64,000 bases of DNA from assembly GCF_050859025.1 (NCBI RefSeq), contig NZ_CP138200.1, forward strand, positions 2,418,001-2,482,000, written 5' to 3'. The position numbers were made by a program, and so were the translations under genes. Below, one piece after another: positions 8,226-16,967 of this stretch. The stretch comes from Wukongibacter sp050859025. Lineage in GTDB: Bacteria; Bacillota; Clostridia; Peptostreptococcales; Caminicellaceae. Position 1 is the first letter of the stretch. The number at the start of each line of letters is the position of its first letter. The notes under the pieces were generated by a model. That model searched no databases. It was not told where the DNA came from and was given only the letters and a program-made list of their open reading frames with translations.

Positions 8226-10130
8226 ATGAGAAATGTTATAATAGGAACAGCTGGACATATAGATCATGGAAAAACAACATTGATTAGAGCCCTTACTGGA
8301 ATAGAAACTGACAGGCTTAAGGAAGAGAAAAAGAGGGGTATAACCATTGAACTTGGATTTGCTTATTTTGATTTGCCGAATGGGAAAAAAGCTGGAATTG
8401 TCGATGTACCAGGCCATGAGAGATTTATTAAAAATATGCTTGCGGGAGTTAGTGGTATAGATTTAGTTTTGCTGGTAATCGCAGCTGATGAGGGAATCAT
8501 GCCTCAGACCCAAGAACATTTAGATATACTATCAATTTTGGATGTTAAGAAGGGCATTATAGTAATAACAAAGAGTGATTTAGTTGATGAAGAATGGCTG
8601 AATCTTGTTGAGGATGAAATAAGAGATAAGGTGCAGGGGACCTTCTTAGAAAATGCTCCTCTTATTCCAGTTTCTTCTGTTGAAGGTACAGGTGTTGAAG
8701 AACTAAAAATGCATATAACTACCCTTACTGAAGATACTCAGGAAAAGGATGCATCTGAGCCATTAAGACTTCCGATAGATAGAGTATTTACAATGTCTGG
8801 TTTTGGAACAATTGTCACAGGAACTTTAATCGAAGGAACGGTATCTGAAAAGCAATCTTTAACAGTTTTTCCAGAGGGCTTGGAAGCTAAGGTTAGAAGT
8901 ATACAAGTACATGGGAAATCGGTGTCAGAGGCCTATGCGGGACAAAGAGTAGCAATAAATTTAACTGGAGTTAAAAAGGAAGAAATTAGTAGAGGTGATA
9001 TACTTGCAGAGCCAGATTCTATGAAAAATACAATGATTATTGATGTAAAATTAAATCTACTGAAAAATTCAAGTAGAAAGATAGAACATTGGAATAGATT
9101 AAGATTCTATCATGGTACAAAGGAAATATTGTGTAGAGTTGTACCCATAGATAAGGACGAGTTAAATCCGGGAGAGAGCTGTTATGCACAATTAAGACTT
9201 GAAGAAGAAACCGCTTGTAAGTATGGAGACAGATTTGTTGTAAGATATTATTCACCATTGGAGACCATCGGTGGAGGCTTAGTCTTAGATCCAAATGCTA
9301 TTAAGCATAAAAAGTCCGATGAAGATGTAATTAGTGAATTGGAAGCTAAAAGTGAAGGTGATAAGGGAGCAATCATAGAAAATATTCTAAGGAAGTACAG
9401 CGATAAATCACCTAATGCGAAGTTTATAGCAGTGCAAACTGGACTATCAGAAAAGCTGGTGGATGATACCTTAGAAGCTTTTCTAAAGAACGAAATAGCC
9501 ATAAAATTTTCAGGAAATATATTTTTACATAGAGATTTCATTGAAGAGCTAGAAGAGTCCTTAATGAGCTTTTTATCACAATTTCATAAAAAGAATCCTT
9601 TAAAGCCCGGTGTTTCTAAAGAAGAAATCAGAAGTAGATTCTTTAATAATACAAAGGGAAAGCTATTTGAAGAGATAACGGAATTTTATATTAAGAGTGG
9701 TGTAATTGAAGTATTTAATAGCTTTGTTGCGTTAAAGGGATTTGAAATAAAGTTATCGAAGGAACAGATTGTTTTGAGGGATAAAATATTAAAGGCCTAT
9801 AAGGATAATGAATTTAAACCTCCTGTGTTAAAGGAGCTGTCAAAGGTTGTGGGCAATGGAGTAAAGGATAAGGAGATAAAGGATATTATGGAAGTTCTGA
9901 TAAGCTCAAGCCTAATTGTAAAAGTTAGTGATGAAGTACTATTAGATATTGATAGCTATAATAAGGCTAAAAAGCTATTGGTAGATTTTCTAAGAGAAAA
10001 TGAAGCTATAGCATTATCTGATTTTCGTGATATACTAAATACATCTAGAAAATATGTTGTTCCTATTTTAGAGCATTTTGATTCAATTAAACTTACAAAA
10101 CGTGTTGAAGATAAGAGGGTTTTAGTATAA
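8226..10130 (+). CDS. selB: Selenocysteine-specific elongation factor
   Basis: A 634-residue translational GTPase that carries Sec-tRNA(Sec) to the ribosome at SECIS-marked UGA codons. The GTPase motifs are clear: GTAGHIDHGKTT (P-loop), RGITIELGFAYFDLP (switch I), DVPGHERFI (G3) and TKSD (G4). Domains 2 and 3 are EF-Tu-like (RVFTMSGFGTIVTGTL). The C-terminal ~250 residues contain the tandem winged helices that bind the SECIS RNA. AGGAGG overlaps the end of selA and positions the ATG. No tRNA(Sec) gene lies in the 108 bases downstream, where it is found in some clostridia. Confidence 0.96.
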   Translation: MRNVIIGTAGHIDHGKTTLIRALTGIETDRLKEEKKRGITIELGFAYFDLPNGKKAGIVDVPGHERFIKNMLAGVSGIDLVLLVIAADEGIMPQTQEHLDILSILDVKKGIIVITKSDLVDEEWLNLVEDEIRDKVQGTFLENAPLIPVSSVEGTGVEELKMHITTLTEDTQEKDASEPLRLPIDRVFTMSGFGTIVTGTLIEGTVSEKQSLTVFPEGLEAKVRSIQVHGKSVSEAYAGQRVAINLTGVKKEEISRGDILAEPDSMKNTMIIDVKLNLLKNSSRKIEHWNRLRFYHGTKEILCRVVPIDKDELNPGESCYAQLRLEEETACKYGDRFVVRYYSPLETIGGGLVLDPNAIKHKKSDEDVISELEAKSEGDKGAIIENILRKYSDKSPNAKFIAVQTGLSEKLVDDTLEAFLKNEIAIKFSGNIFLHRDFIEELEESLMSFLSQFHKKNPLKPGVSKEEIRSRFFNNTKGKLFEEITEFYIKSGVIEVFNSFVALKGFEIKLSKEQIVLRDKILKAYKDNEFKPPVLKELSKVVGNGVKDKEIKDIMEVLISSSLIVKVSDEVLLDIDSYNKAKKLLVDFLRENEAIALSDFRDILNTSRKYVVPILEHFDSIKLTKRVEDKRVLV

Positions 10131-10238
10131 AATATGTATAGCTTTCGAGAGAATGATTATTTAAATATTGTTGAATAATAAAAGTACAAATATTTTCGTT
10201 ATACGGAGGTATTCAAAAAATAATGAGGTGAATAGTCA

Positions 10239-10928
10239 ATGTCAAAAAAACTTTTAGTTGTAGATGACGAGGAGATTCTATTAAAAGGTTTAAAATATAG
10301 CCTAGAGCAGGAAGCGTATGAGATAGATACAGCTGTTGATGGATTAGAGGCCTATGAAAAAGCTATAAATAATAGCTATGATCTTGTGGTATTAGATTTG
10401 ATGCTACCTAAGATGGACGGCTTAGAGGTATGTAGAAAGATTAGAGAAAATTCTATGGTCCCAATTATCATTTTGACTGCTAAGGGTGAAGATACAAGTA
10501 AGGTATTAGGTTTGGAATATGGTGCGGATGACTATTTAACAAAGCCCTTTAACATACTAGAGTTAAAGGCCAGAATAAAAGCGATATTTAGACGAGTTAA
10601 TTTAAAAGAGAATGTAGTACATACAAATATTTTGGATATAGATGATTTTACTGTAAATACTCTAGGTAGAAAGGTTAGCCTTAACGGTGAAGAGATAAAT
10701 TTAACTGCAAAGGAATTTGACCTACTATTACTTTTAGCGACTAATCCAGGTAAAATCTATTCAAGAGAAGAACTCTTGGAAACCATATGGGGTTACGAGT
10801 ACTTTGGAGACGTAAGAACTGTTGATGTACATGTTAGAAGATTAAGGGAAAAAATTGAAAATAATTCTAGCCAACCTGAATACATCTTGACAAAATGGGG
10901 AGTTGGTTATTATTTTAGAAATAAATAA
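10239..10928 (+). CDS. OmpR/PhoB-family response regulator
   Basis: A 229-residue two-domain response regulator. The receiver domain has the acidic pair at residues 9-10, the phospho-acceptor Asp53 in VLDLMLPKMDG, Thr80 and Lys102 in TKPF. The C-terminal half is a winged-helix DNA-binding domain (NLTAKEFDLLLLLATNPG, REELLETIWGYEYFGD, RTVDVHVRRLREKIE). It would be phosphorylated by the histidine kinase encoded just downstream, whose frame overlaps its 3' end, and would then regulate transcription. It resembles the PhoP/YycF group, but the target cannot be read from the sequence. GAGGTG precedes the ATG. Confidence 0.93.
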   Translation: MSKKLLVVDDEEILLKGLKYSLEQEAYEIDTAVDGLEAYEKAINNSYDLVVLDLMLPKMDGLEVCRKIRENSMVPIIILTAKGEDTSKVLGLEYGADDYLTKPFNILELKARIKAIFRRVNLKENVVHTNILDIDDFTVNTLGRKVSLNGEEINLTAKEFDLLLLLATNPGKIYSREELLETIWGYEYFGDVRTVDVHVRRLREKIENNSSQPEYILTKWGVGYYFRNK

Positions 10929-12342
10929 TAAGCTAAAGGGATTAAGGTGGAAGTTGGTTTCCACCTATTTATTATTGGTATTTTTAACTATTTTGCTAAT
11001 AAACTCATTTATAAACGAATCTCTTAGAATTAATTATACCAATGAAAAGAAAATTAGCCTACTCACACAAAGTAATATTATTGCAGATAGATTGTCTCCC
11101 TATATTTCTGAAATAAATAGCAGCTATGTTAATGAAGTAGTTACTGATATAGTTATGAAGCTTAGTATTGAACTTAAATCAAGGGTGATGATATCAGACA
11201 GAAATGGTAAGATATTGATTGATTCATTTGGTACTTTAGATGGAGAAAGACTCAATGAGGAAGAGCTTTCTCTTGCACTTCTAGGGAAAAACGTTGCTAA
11301 TCAACACTATTTACAGAAGTATGGAAGAGTTATATATGTGTCTGTTCCAATAATTAGTAAAGGGAGAATATTGGGAGCAGTATTTATATCATCTTCCTTA
11401 GAGGAGATATTTTCTAATATTAAAGGGACAATGAGAAAATTTATGGTTTTATCATTCTTTAGTTTAGCGATTACGGCTTTTATAAGTTTTATTTTTGCTG
11501 ATATAATTTCAAAGCCAATAGAAAAGCTTACAGAAGCAGTTAGAAAAATGGCTCAGGGGAAGTTCAATCAAAAAGTTGAAGTATATGGTAACGATGAAAT
11601 AAGTGATCTTGGAAGAGCCTTTAACCTAATGACTACTAAACTAGATCAGGTTGACAAACAAAGGAGAGAATTTGTTGGGAATGTATCCCATGAACTTAGA
11701 ACCCCACTTAGTTCAATAAAGATACTTTCAGAATCCTTGATCCATCAGGATCATACACCAGAAGAAATATATAAAGAGTTTTTAAAGGATATTGACTCAG
11801 AGGTAGATAGACTAAATAAAATAATCGATAGTCTATTGTATCTAGTAGATATAGAAAAGGAAGACATACATCTAGATTATCAGTTAATCTATGTAAACTA
11901 TTTAGTTCAAAAAGTTATTGGAAGCTTGAAGCCTTTAGCAGATAAAAAGAATATTGAAATAAATTTTGAAGAAAAAGTTAGGATTCAAGTTATGCTTGAT
12001 AAGTTTAAGATTCAACAAAGTCTTATTAACATATTGGCTAATGCTATAAAATATACCCCAGAAAATGGCAAAGTGGAAGTAGAAATCTATGCTGAGAAAG
12101 AGAATTTTGTAATAAAGGTAAAGGATACTGGAATAGGAATACCAGAAGATGAACTGCCATTTATATTTGATAGGTTCTATCGTGTAGACAAAGCTCGAGA
12201 TAGAAAAACAGGTGGTACAGGTTTAGGACTTTCTATTACCCAGCAGCTAATAGCTCTTCACCAAGGGGAAGTAAAGGTTGAAAGTGTCGTTAATGAAGGG
12301 ACTACTTTCTATATTGTATTACCTTTAAAAGCAAATGTATAG
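10903..12342 (+). CDS. Membrane sensor histidine kinase with HAMP domain
   Basis: About 479 residues, partner of the response regulator upstream. An N-terminal membrane helix (VSTYLLLVFLTILLINSF) is followed by an extracellular sensor region of ~130 residues, a second membrane helix (~residues 180-205), a HAMP linker (ISKPIEKLTEAVRKMAQGKF), the H-box FVGNVSHELRTPLSSIK, the N-box LINILANAIKYTP and the ATP lid VKDTGIGIPEDE / GGTGLGLSI. No ATG precedes the first helix. The frame opens with TTG at 10903, overlapping the upstream gene by 26 bases, and a second TTG lies just before the helix after AAGGTGG. The start is therefore uncertain. The stimulus is unknown. Confidence 0.9.
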   Translation: MVIILEINNKLKGLRWKLVSTYLLLVFLTILLINSFINESLRINYTNEKKISLLTQSNIIADRLSPYISEINSSYVNEVVTDIVMKLSIELKSRVMISDRNGKILIDSFGTLDGERLNEEELSLALLGKNVANQHYLQKYGRVIYVSVPIISKGRILGAVFISSSLEEIFSNIKGTMRKFMVLSFFSLAITAFISFIFADIISKPIEKLTEAVRKMAQGKFNQKVEVYGNDEISDLGRAFNLMTTKLDQVDKQRREFVGNVSHELRTPLSSIKILSESLIHQDHTPEEIYKEFLKDIDSEVDRLNKIIDSLLYLVDIEKEDIHLDYQLIYVNYLVQKVIGSLKPLADKKNIEINFEEKVRIQVMLDKFKIQQSLINILANAIKYTPENGKVEVEIYAEKENFVIKVKDTGIGIPEDELPFIFDRFYRVDKARDRKTGGTGLGLSITQQLIALHQGEVKVESVVNEGTTFYIVLPLKANV

Positions 12343-12357
12343 AGTTACAGGGGGGTT

Positions 12358-13236
12358 ATGAATTTGAAGTCTTTCTATAGATTATATGTATTTTTAGTGA
12401 TTGTATGCATTGTGATATTATTTGCTGTTACATTTAGGCAAGATATAAATATATCCGACAACGTTAAACCGATTCCTCCAGTTCCTGAAGAAATTACATC
12501 AACAATAAAATTGTATTTTGCTAATAATAATAAATTGATAATGGAGAATAGATTAGTTACTACGAAGGATATGGTATTTGAGAAGTTTATAGTTGAAGAA
12601 TTAATTAAAGGCCCTAGAAATCAGACTTTGATAGCAACTATGTCTCAAGATGTAAGGATACTTTCAATAGAAACTATTGAAAAAATCTGTTATGTGAATT
12701 TTTCTAGAGAGTATATAGAGAGCGTTAAGTGGGATGAACTAGAAGAGGATATAATCATATGGTCCCTTGTAAACTCACTAACTCAGTTAGATTATATTCA
12801 AAAAGTGCAAATTTTGGTTGAAGGAGAAAAAATCGTTTTTTCTAATAGTGATTTTTCTAAAAATCAGCCATTTTCACGGAAGGATGATTTAATTAAAGAG
12901 ACAAATATAACTCATTTTTCTATTTTAAAAGATTTTTTAGACAGTTTAAAAATGGAAAGATATGATAAAGCTTATTCAATGTTAGATAAGGGAAGTAGAA
13001 TGAGAGTAGGCTTTCAAGAGTTTCGAGAAATGATGTCTGTTTATATAAAGGAATTAAGAGATTATGAAATAGGACTTTTTAATACACAAAAGTTTTCCGA
13101 TAGAGTAAATATTTCAATAAAATATTTTAAAAATGATTCTATAGGTCAAGTCCTGATTTATCAGGAGTGGAAATTAATTGAAGAAAATGGTGAGATCAAG
13201 ATAGTTTTAGAGGATAAAGATAAAATAGGACTTTAA
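12358..13236 (+). CDS. GerMN-domain membrane-anchored protein
   Basis: A 292-residue protein in the same operon as the two-component system, 15 bases after the kinase. An N-terminal hydrophobic segment (LYVFLVIVCIVILFAVTF) anchors it outside the membrane. Residues ~45-160 match the GerMN/sporulation-GerM fold (IKLYFANNNKLIM, FIVEELIKGPRN, CYVNFSREYIE, SLVNSLTQLDYIQKVQILVEG). GerM-like proteins act in sporulation and germination, but GerMN domains also accompany two-component sensors such as LpqB-like proteins, and the context here suggests an accessory envelope-sensing role. GGGGGG before ATG sets the start. Confidence 0.75.
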   Translation: MNLKSFYRLYVFLVIVCIVILFAVTFRQDINISDNVKPIPPVPEEITSTIKLYFANNNKLIMENRLVTTKDMVFEKFIVEELIKGPRNQTLIATMSQDVRILSIETIEKICYVNFSREYIESVKWDELEEDIIIWSLVNSLTQLDYIQKVQILVEGEKIVFSNSDFSKNQPFSRKDDLIKETNITHFSILKDFLDSLKMERYDKAYSMLDKGSRMRVGFQEFREMMSVYIKELRDYEIGLFNTQKFSDRVNISIKYFKNDSIGQVLIYQEWKLIEENGEIKIVLEDKDKIGL

Positions 13237-13268
13237 CAAGTAGTAAATATTAAAAAATAGAAAAGATA

Positions 13269-13298
13269 TTGACAAACGTTTTCCGAATATGGTATCAT
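13269..13298 (+). promoter_or_regulatory. Sigma-A-type promoter of the glcT leader
   Basis: TTGACA (13269-13274) and TATCAT (13293-13298) are separated by 18 bases. Transcription would start near 13305, just upstream of the RAT-like sequence at 13322. Confidence 0.75.
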
Positions 13299-13321
13299 AA
13301 ATTTAATTAAATGATAATTAA

Positions 13322-13415
13322 GGTACGTTACTTCATTTAGGCGTAAACCTATGTATTAATGCAGGATTTGAATCTGTGTAAATCTGTGTATTAATATATA
13401 AGTTTGCGCCTTTTT
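13322..13415 (+). promoter_or_regulatory. RAT-like antiterminator and overlapping terminator upstream of glcT
   Basis: The sequence from 13322 (GGTACGTTACTTCATTTAGG, then CGTAAACCT) aligns with the ribonucleic antiterminator in front of nagE at 14366. Its 3' half AGGCGTAAAC (13339-13348) also pairs with GTTTGCGCCT (13402-13411) to form a 10-bp terminator stem followed by TTTTTCG. Forming the RAT hairpin would block the terminator, the standard BglG/GlcT mechanism. Since the downstream gene is itself a BglG/GlcT-type antiterminator, autoregulation is inferred. Confidence 0.7.
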
Positions 13416-13490
13416 CGTATATACAAGGAAATTATGAATAGAAATAATTTTCCTTGTAGGACTATGTATCTTTTTATGGGAGGTGTGAGA

Positions 13491-14333
13491 ATGAGCGAAT
13501 TTAATTTTAGGATACTAAAGGTTTTAAATAATAATATTATCTTAGCCTATGACTTTAAAAATAAGAAAGACACAATACTAATAGGAAAGGGTATTGGATT
13601 TGGAAAGAAGGAAAATAAGAAAGTATATATTAATACTAAAAGCATACAAAGATCCTTTGCTGCTAATAATGAAAAAATGCAAAATGAATACTTTAGGTTG
13701 GTAAACCAGATAGATCCAAGCATAATAGAGGTATGTGAGAAAATCATAGACATTGCTGAAGGTGAGATGGGAGAGCTAAATAGTCATATACATATTTTGC
13801 TTACAGATCATATATCCTTCGCATTAGAAAGAGTAAAAATGGGAATGAGGATTGAAAATCCTTTTATAGATGAAATTAAAATATTGTATAAAAATGAGTT
13901 TGATATTGCTATGCAGGCTATAGAAATGATAAGGACAAAATTAGGTATAGATTTAGGTTTTGAGGAGATAGGGTTTATTGCAATGCATCTCCATTCTGCT
14001 AGAAAAAATGTTAATGTAAAGGAAACCATGAGAAATACTAGAATGTTAAACGAGATTACAAATATTATTGAAGAAGGATTAAACTTGGAGTTAGATAAGA
14101 CAAAATATAACTATAGAAGGTTAATAAACCATCTGCAGGGAGCATTAGATAGAATTAATACTAAAAAATTTATAGAAAATCCTCTTCTAGAGAATATAAA
14201 AAAGGAATTTAAGGATTCATTTGAAATTATAAAGGCAATAAAAGTTAAGCTTGAAGAAGAATATGAAATGGAGATTCCAGAACAAGAACTTGGTTATATG
14301 GCCATTCATATTGAAAGACTAAAAACTAAATGA
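13491..14333 (+). CDS. glcT: GlcT-like BglG-family transcription antiterminator (PRD protein)
   Basis: A 280-residue RNA-binding antiterminator. The N-terminal ~60 residues form the CAT RNA-binding domain (FRILKVLNNNIILAYD, KGIGFGKKENKKVYI). Two PTS regulation domains follow, with the conserved histidines visible in IHILLTDHISFAL and IGFIAMHLHSAR (PRD1) and in INHLQGALDRI and LGYMAIHIERLK (PRD2). PTS phosphorylation of these histidines controls whether it binds RAT RNA. The start at 13491 follows GGGAGGTG; a longer frame reaches back to 13404 but lacks a site. nagE follows directly with a matching RAT, so NagE is the likely target. GlcT versus a NagE-specific paralogue cannot be separated here. 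Confidence 0.88.
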   Translation: MSEFNFRILKVLNNNIILAYDFKNKKDTILIGKGIGFGKKENKKVYINTKSIQRSFAANNEKMQNEYFRLVNQIDPSIIEVCEKIIDIAEGEMGELNSHIHILLTDHISFALERVKMGMRIENPFIDEIKILYKNEFDIAMQAIEMIRTKLGIDLGFEEIGFIAMHLHSARKNVNVKETMRNTRMLNEITNIIEEGLNLELDKTKYNYRRLINHLQGALDRINTKKFIENPLLENIKKEFKDSFEIIKAIKVKLEEEYEMEIPEQELGYMAIHIERLKTK

Positions 14334-14365
14334 TTTTATAGGGATATTAAGCAGAGCCCTATAGA

Positions 14366-14443
14366 GGTGTGTTACTGTTAAATCAGGCATTAACCTTATG
14401 GATGGAGAGAATATCTTCATCTAAAGGTGGATGTCTTTTTTTT
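14366..14443 (+). promoter_or_regulatory. RAT antiterminator/terminator leader of nagE
   Basis: GGTGTGTTACTGTTAAATCA followed by GGCATTAACC (14366-14395) closely resembles the GlcT-type RAT of ptsG leaders. GGCATTAACCTT can alternatively pair with AAAGGTGGATGTC (14423-14435), and a run of eight T follows. The two folds share the GGCATTAACC strand and so are mutually exclusive. A further hairpin TATAGGG/CCCTATA lies just upstream (14337-14363). I infer that the PTS-controlled antiterminator encoded upstream permits nagE transcription. Confidence 0.8.
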
Positions 14444-14574
14444 ATGCAAAATCTTTTATGTAGAGTTAGAGTGAAGATTTTGTGAAAATACATAGTAGAA
14501 ATTACTAATTTGATGAATTTACAGCCCCTACTAATTTCCTATGTATTATAAAAAATAATAGGGAGGAATTATTT

Positions 14575-15987
14575 ATGAGTCGTAATGTGTTTGGAACGGT
14601 ACAAAAACTAGGGAAGTCTTTAATGCTACCTATAGCAGTACTTCCTGCAGCTGGATTACTTTTGAGATTTGGGGTGCTTTTAAACATTCCATTCATAACA
14701 GAAGCCGGAAATGCAGCATTTGCTAACTTAGCACTATTATTTGCTATCGGTGTAGCAATAGGATTAGCAAAAGAGAATCATGGTGCAGCAGCACTAGCAG
14801 GAGCTCTAGGATATTTTACAATAACTTCCTGTGCAAAAGCTATAAATGAAGCTATAAATATGGGAGTTTTAGGAGGTATCATAGCAGGAATTTTAGCAGG
14901 AAATCTATATAACAGGTATCATAATATCAGAGTTCCAGATTTCTTAGGTTTCTTTGGTGGAAAGAGATTTGTACCTATAATTACTTCAATATATTCAATT
15001 GGTTTAGGTTTCATTTTTGGCTATCTATGGCCATATGTTCAAAAAGGAATAGATGCAGTAGGTAATTGGACAGTAGAAGCTGGATCAGGCGGGTTGTTTG
15101 TATTTGGTACATTAAACAGATTATTGATACCCACAGGGCTTCATCATGTTATGAATAGTATAGTTTGGTTCGTATTTGGAGAATATAATGGAGCAACAGG
15201 AGATTTGCATAGATTCTTTGCAGGGGACCCCAGTGCTGGAATTTTTATGGCAGGATTTTTCCCAGTAATGATGTTCGGTCTTCCAGCAGTAGCTTTGGCA
15301 ATATATAATACAGCGAAAAAGGAACACAAAAAGGTAATTGGGGGAGCTTTAGTTTCACTTGGATTAACTTCATTCTTAACGGGAATTACAGAACCTATTG
15401 AGTTTATGTTTATGTTTCTTGCACCAGTTCTTTATGTAATTCATGCAATGCTAACAGGTATATCGATGGCATTAACTAATATGTTTGGAATACTACATGG
15501 ATTTTCATTCTCAGCAGGAGCACTTGACTATTTCATAAACTGGAAATGGGCAACAAAACCGATGCTTATAATACCAATTGGACTTATATTCGGTGTAGTA
15601 TACTATGTAATATTTGTGTTTGCGATTAAGAAATTTAAGCTAAATCTTACAGATGGAATTATTGATCTTGCATATGGAAATGCTGATGAGGTTAAAGGAC
15701 GAGAAGAAAATGTAGCATCGGGTAAGAAGGATAACCTGGATGTGTTAGCAATATCTTATCTAGAGGCACTGGGTGGAGAAGAAAATATTGAGGAATTGGA
15801 TAATTGTATAACAAGACTTAGACTTGAATTAAAGGATGTTTCAAAGGTTGACGAAGATAGGTTAAAGAAGCTTGGAGCTTCTGGAGTAGTTAAAGTTGGT
15901 AAGAAGAGTGTGCAAGTAATTGTTGGAACAAAGGTAGATATCATTGCAAATAGAATGAAAAAGAACTTAAGTAGTTCAAAGTCCTAG
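14575..15987 (+). CDS. nagE: PTS transporter, EIIC-EIIB, N-acetylglucosamine (NagE) type
   Basis: A 470-residue membrane permease that imports and phosphorylates its sugar. The EIIC domain (residues ~1-365) matches the NagE branch rather than PtsG: GLHHVMNSIVWFVFGEYNG, GDLHRFFAGDPSAGIFMAGF, LTGITEPIEFMFMFLAPVLY and HGFSFSAGALDYF. The EIIB domain (~390-470) has its phosphorylated Cys411 in LDNCITRLRLELKD. There is no fused EIIA; a separate EIIA and an HPr are encoded next. nagB nearby supports GlcNAc or glucosamine as substrate. GGGAGG precedes ATG. Expression is probably set by the RAT leader. Glucose remains a possible alternative substrate. Confidence 0.9.
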   Translation: MSRNVFGTVQKLGKSLMLPIAVLPAAGLLLRFGVLLNIPFITEAGNAAFANLALLFAIGVAIGLAKENHGAAALAGALGYFTITSCAKAINEAINMGVLGGIIAGILAGNLYNRYHNIRVPDFLGFFGGKRFVPIITSIYSIGLGFIFGYLWPYVQKGIDAVGNWTVEAGSGGLFVFGTLNRLLIPTGLHHVMNSIVWFVFGEYNGATGDLHRFFAGDPSAGIFMAGFFPVMMFGLPAVALAIYNTAKKEHKKVIGGALVSLGLTSFLTGITEPIEFMFMFLAPVLYVIHAMLTGISMALTNMFGILHGFSFSAGALDYFINWKWATKPMLIIPIGLIFGVVYYVIFVFAIKKFKLNLTDGIIDLAYGNADEVKGREENVASGKKDNLDVLAISYLEALGGEENIEELDNCITRLRLELKDVSKVDEDRLKKLGASGVVKVGKKSVQVIVGTKVDIIANRMKKNLSSSKS

Positions 15988-16258
15988 TGTCTTAAGCAAT
16001 TTGAATTTGTTAATAGTTCTAGCCTGGGGCTTGATGCCTCAGGTGATTTATGAATTTAGGTATGTCTATAAGTTTTTAGACAAAAATCATCAGTTTTGAA
16101 GTATAATAAATTTATTGGAGAAAGATATTCTGATAATCCTATATAAATTTTTTGTCTAGAAATTCTATATTATAATTATGACAAGCTTAAGATGATATCT
16201 CTTATAGGTTTATTTAAGTTCATAAAAGTATTTATTATTAAATAAAAAAGAAGCAGCA
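15988..16258 (+). other. Intergenic region after nagE with one hairpin
   Basis: An 8-bp stem CCTGGGGC / GCCTCAGG lies at about 16023-16043, possibly an inefficient terminator as no T run follows. The rest is AT-rich with no ORF or promoter I would call. A family A pair fills the space from 16259 to 16407. Confidence 0.4.
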
Positions 16259-16360
16259 TATAGAGATTACAGTGAGGGCTTTAATTTATACACATCAAAA
16301 TTTACCAGAACCTTTGGAGATTTTGAAATTTATAAATTAAGCTTTGCTATGGGCTCTATA
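16259..16360 (+). repeat. Family A hairpin element, copy A-4
   Basis: Starts TATAGAGATTACAGTGAGGG and ends TATGGGCTCTATA. The arms AATTTATACACATCAAAATT and ATTTTGAAATTTATAAATT pair imperfectly. It is followed immediately by the deleted copy A-5, sharing a TATA at the junction. Confidence 0.8.
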
Positions 16361-16407
16361 TGGGGATTCAAGTAGAGACTTTAATTTATACTATTTGAAC
16401 CCTATAT
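16359..16407 (+). repeat. Family A element with internal deletion, copy A-5
   Basis: A 49-base derivative. It keeps the left arm of the A2 subtype (GGGATTCAAGTAGAGACTTT, then AATTTATA) and the right end CTATTTGAACCCTATA, but lacks the central ~55 bases present in copy A-9. It ends 43 bases before the EIIA start codon. Confidence 0.8.
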
Positions 16408-16449
16408 TCTAGAAAAAGACAAAGCTTAACACTTATAGGAGGATGCAGA

Positions 16450-16923
16450 ATGCTTAGTTTATTTAAAAGAAATAAAGAAGTTGTTATAAATTCGCCTTTT
16501 GAAGGAGAAATTGTAGATATTTTAGATGTCAATGATCTAGCCTTTTCAGAAAAGATTCTTGGAGATGGATTTGCAGTGATTCCTAGTAGTAATGTTGCCC
16601 TTGCCCCTTGTGATGGTAGAGTAACGCAGATATTTCATACCAATCATGCTTTTGGTATAACAACTAATGAGGGATTAGAAATATTAGTTCATATAGGGCT
16701 TGATACGGTAAAGCTAGAGGGGAAAGGTTTTAAAAGACTTGTTGAAGTTGGTAATGAAATAAAAAAGGGGACAGGTATCATAGAGGTCAATTTGGACTAT
16801 ATTAAAAATAGTGGTAAGGATATTATAACTCCTGTAGTAATAACAAATATGGAAGTTGTGAAAAACATGGTAAAAGATTTTAATAGTAATGAAGATGTTT
16901 TAAGGGTAGATGTTAGAAAGTAG
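16450..16923 (+). CDS. PTS EIIA component, glucose/GlcNAc type
   Basis: A 157-residue cytoplasmic phosphocarrier of the Crr/EIIA-Glc family that passes phosphate from HPr to the EIIB domain of the permease. The two active-site histidines are visible: His66 in FHTNHAFGI and phospho-accepting His81 in LEILVHIGLDTV. The N-terminus is typical (INSPFEGEIVDI). AGGAGGATGCAG precedes ATG. It lies between nagE and the HPr gene, completing a chain HPr - EIIA - NagE EIICB. Family A elements A-4 and A-5 lie in its leader. Confidence 0.92.
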   Translation: MLSLFKRNKEVVINSPFEGEIVDILDVNDLAFSEKILGDGFAVIPSSNVALAPCDGRVTQIFHTNHAFGITTNEGLEILVHIGLDTVKLEGKGFKRLVEVGNEIKKGTGIIEVNLDYIKNSGKDIITPVVITNMEVVKNMVKDFNSNEDVLRVDVRK

Positions 16924-16967
16924 TGATATTTGCAACCTTAAAACAAAAAAAGAAGGAGGATATGATT

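Noticed and set aside
14337..14363. TATAGGG...CCCTATA hairpin before the nagE RAT as another family A copy
   Set aside because: Only the terminal seven bases match; the interior shares no family A sequence and is too short.
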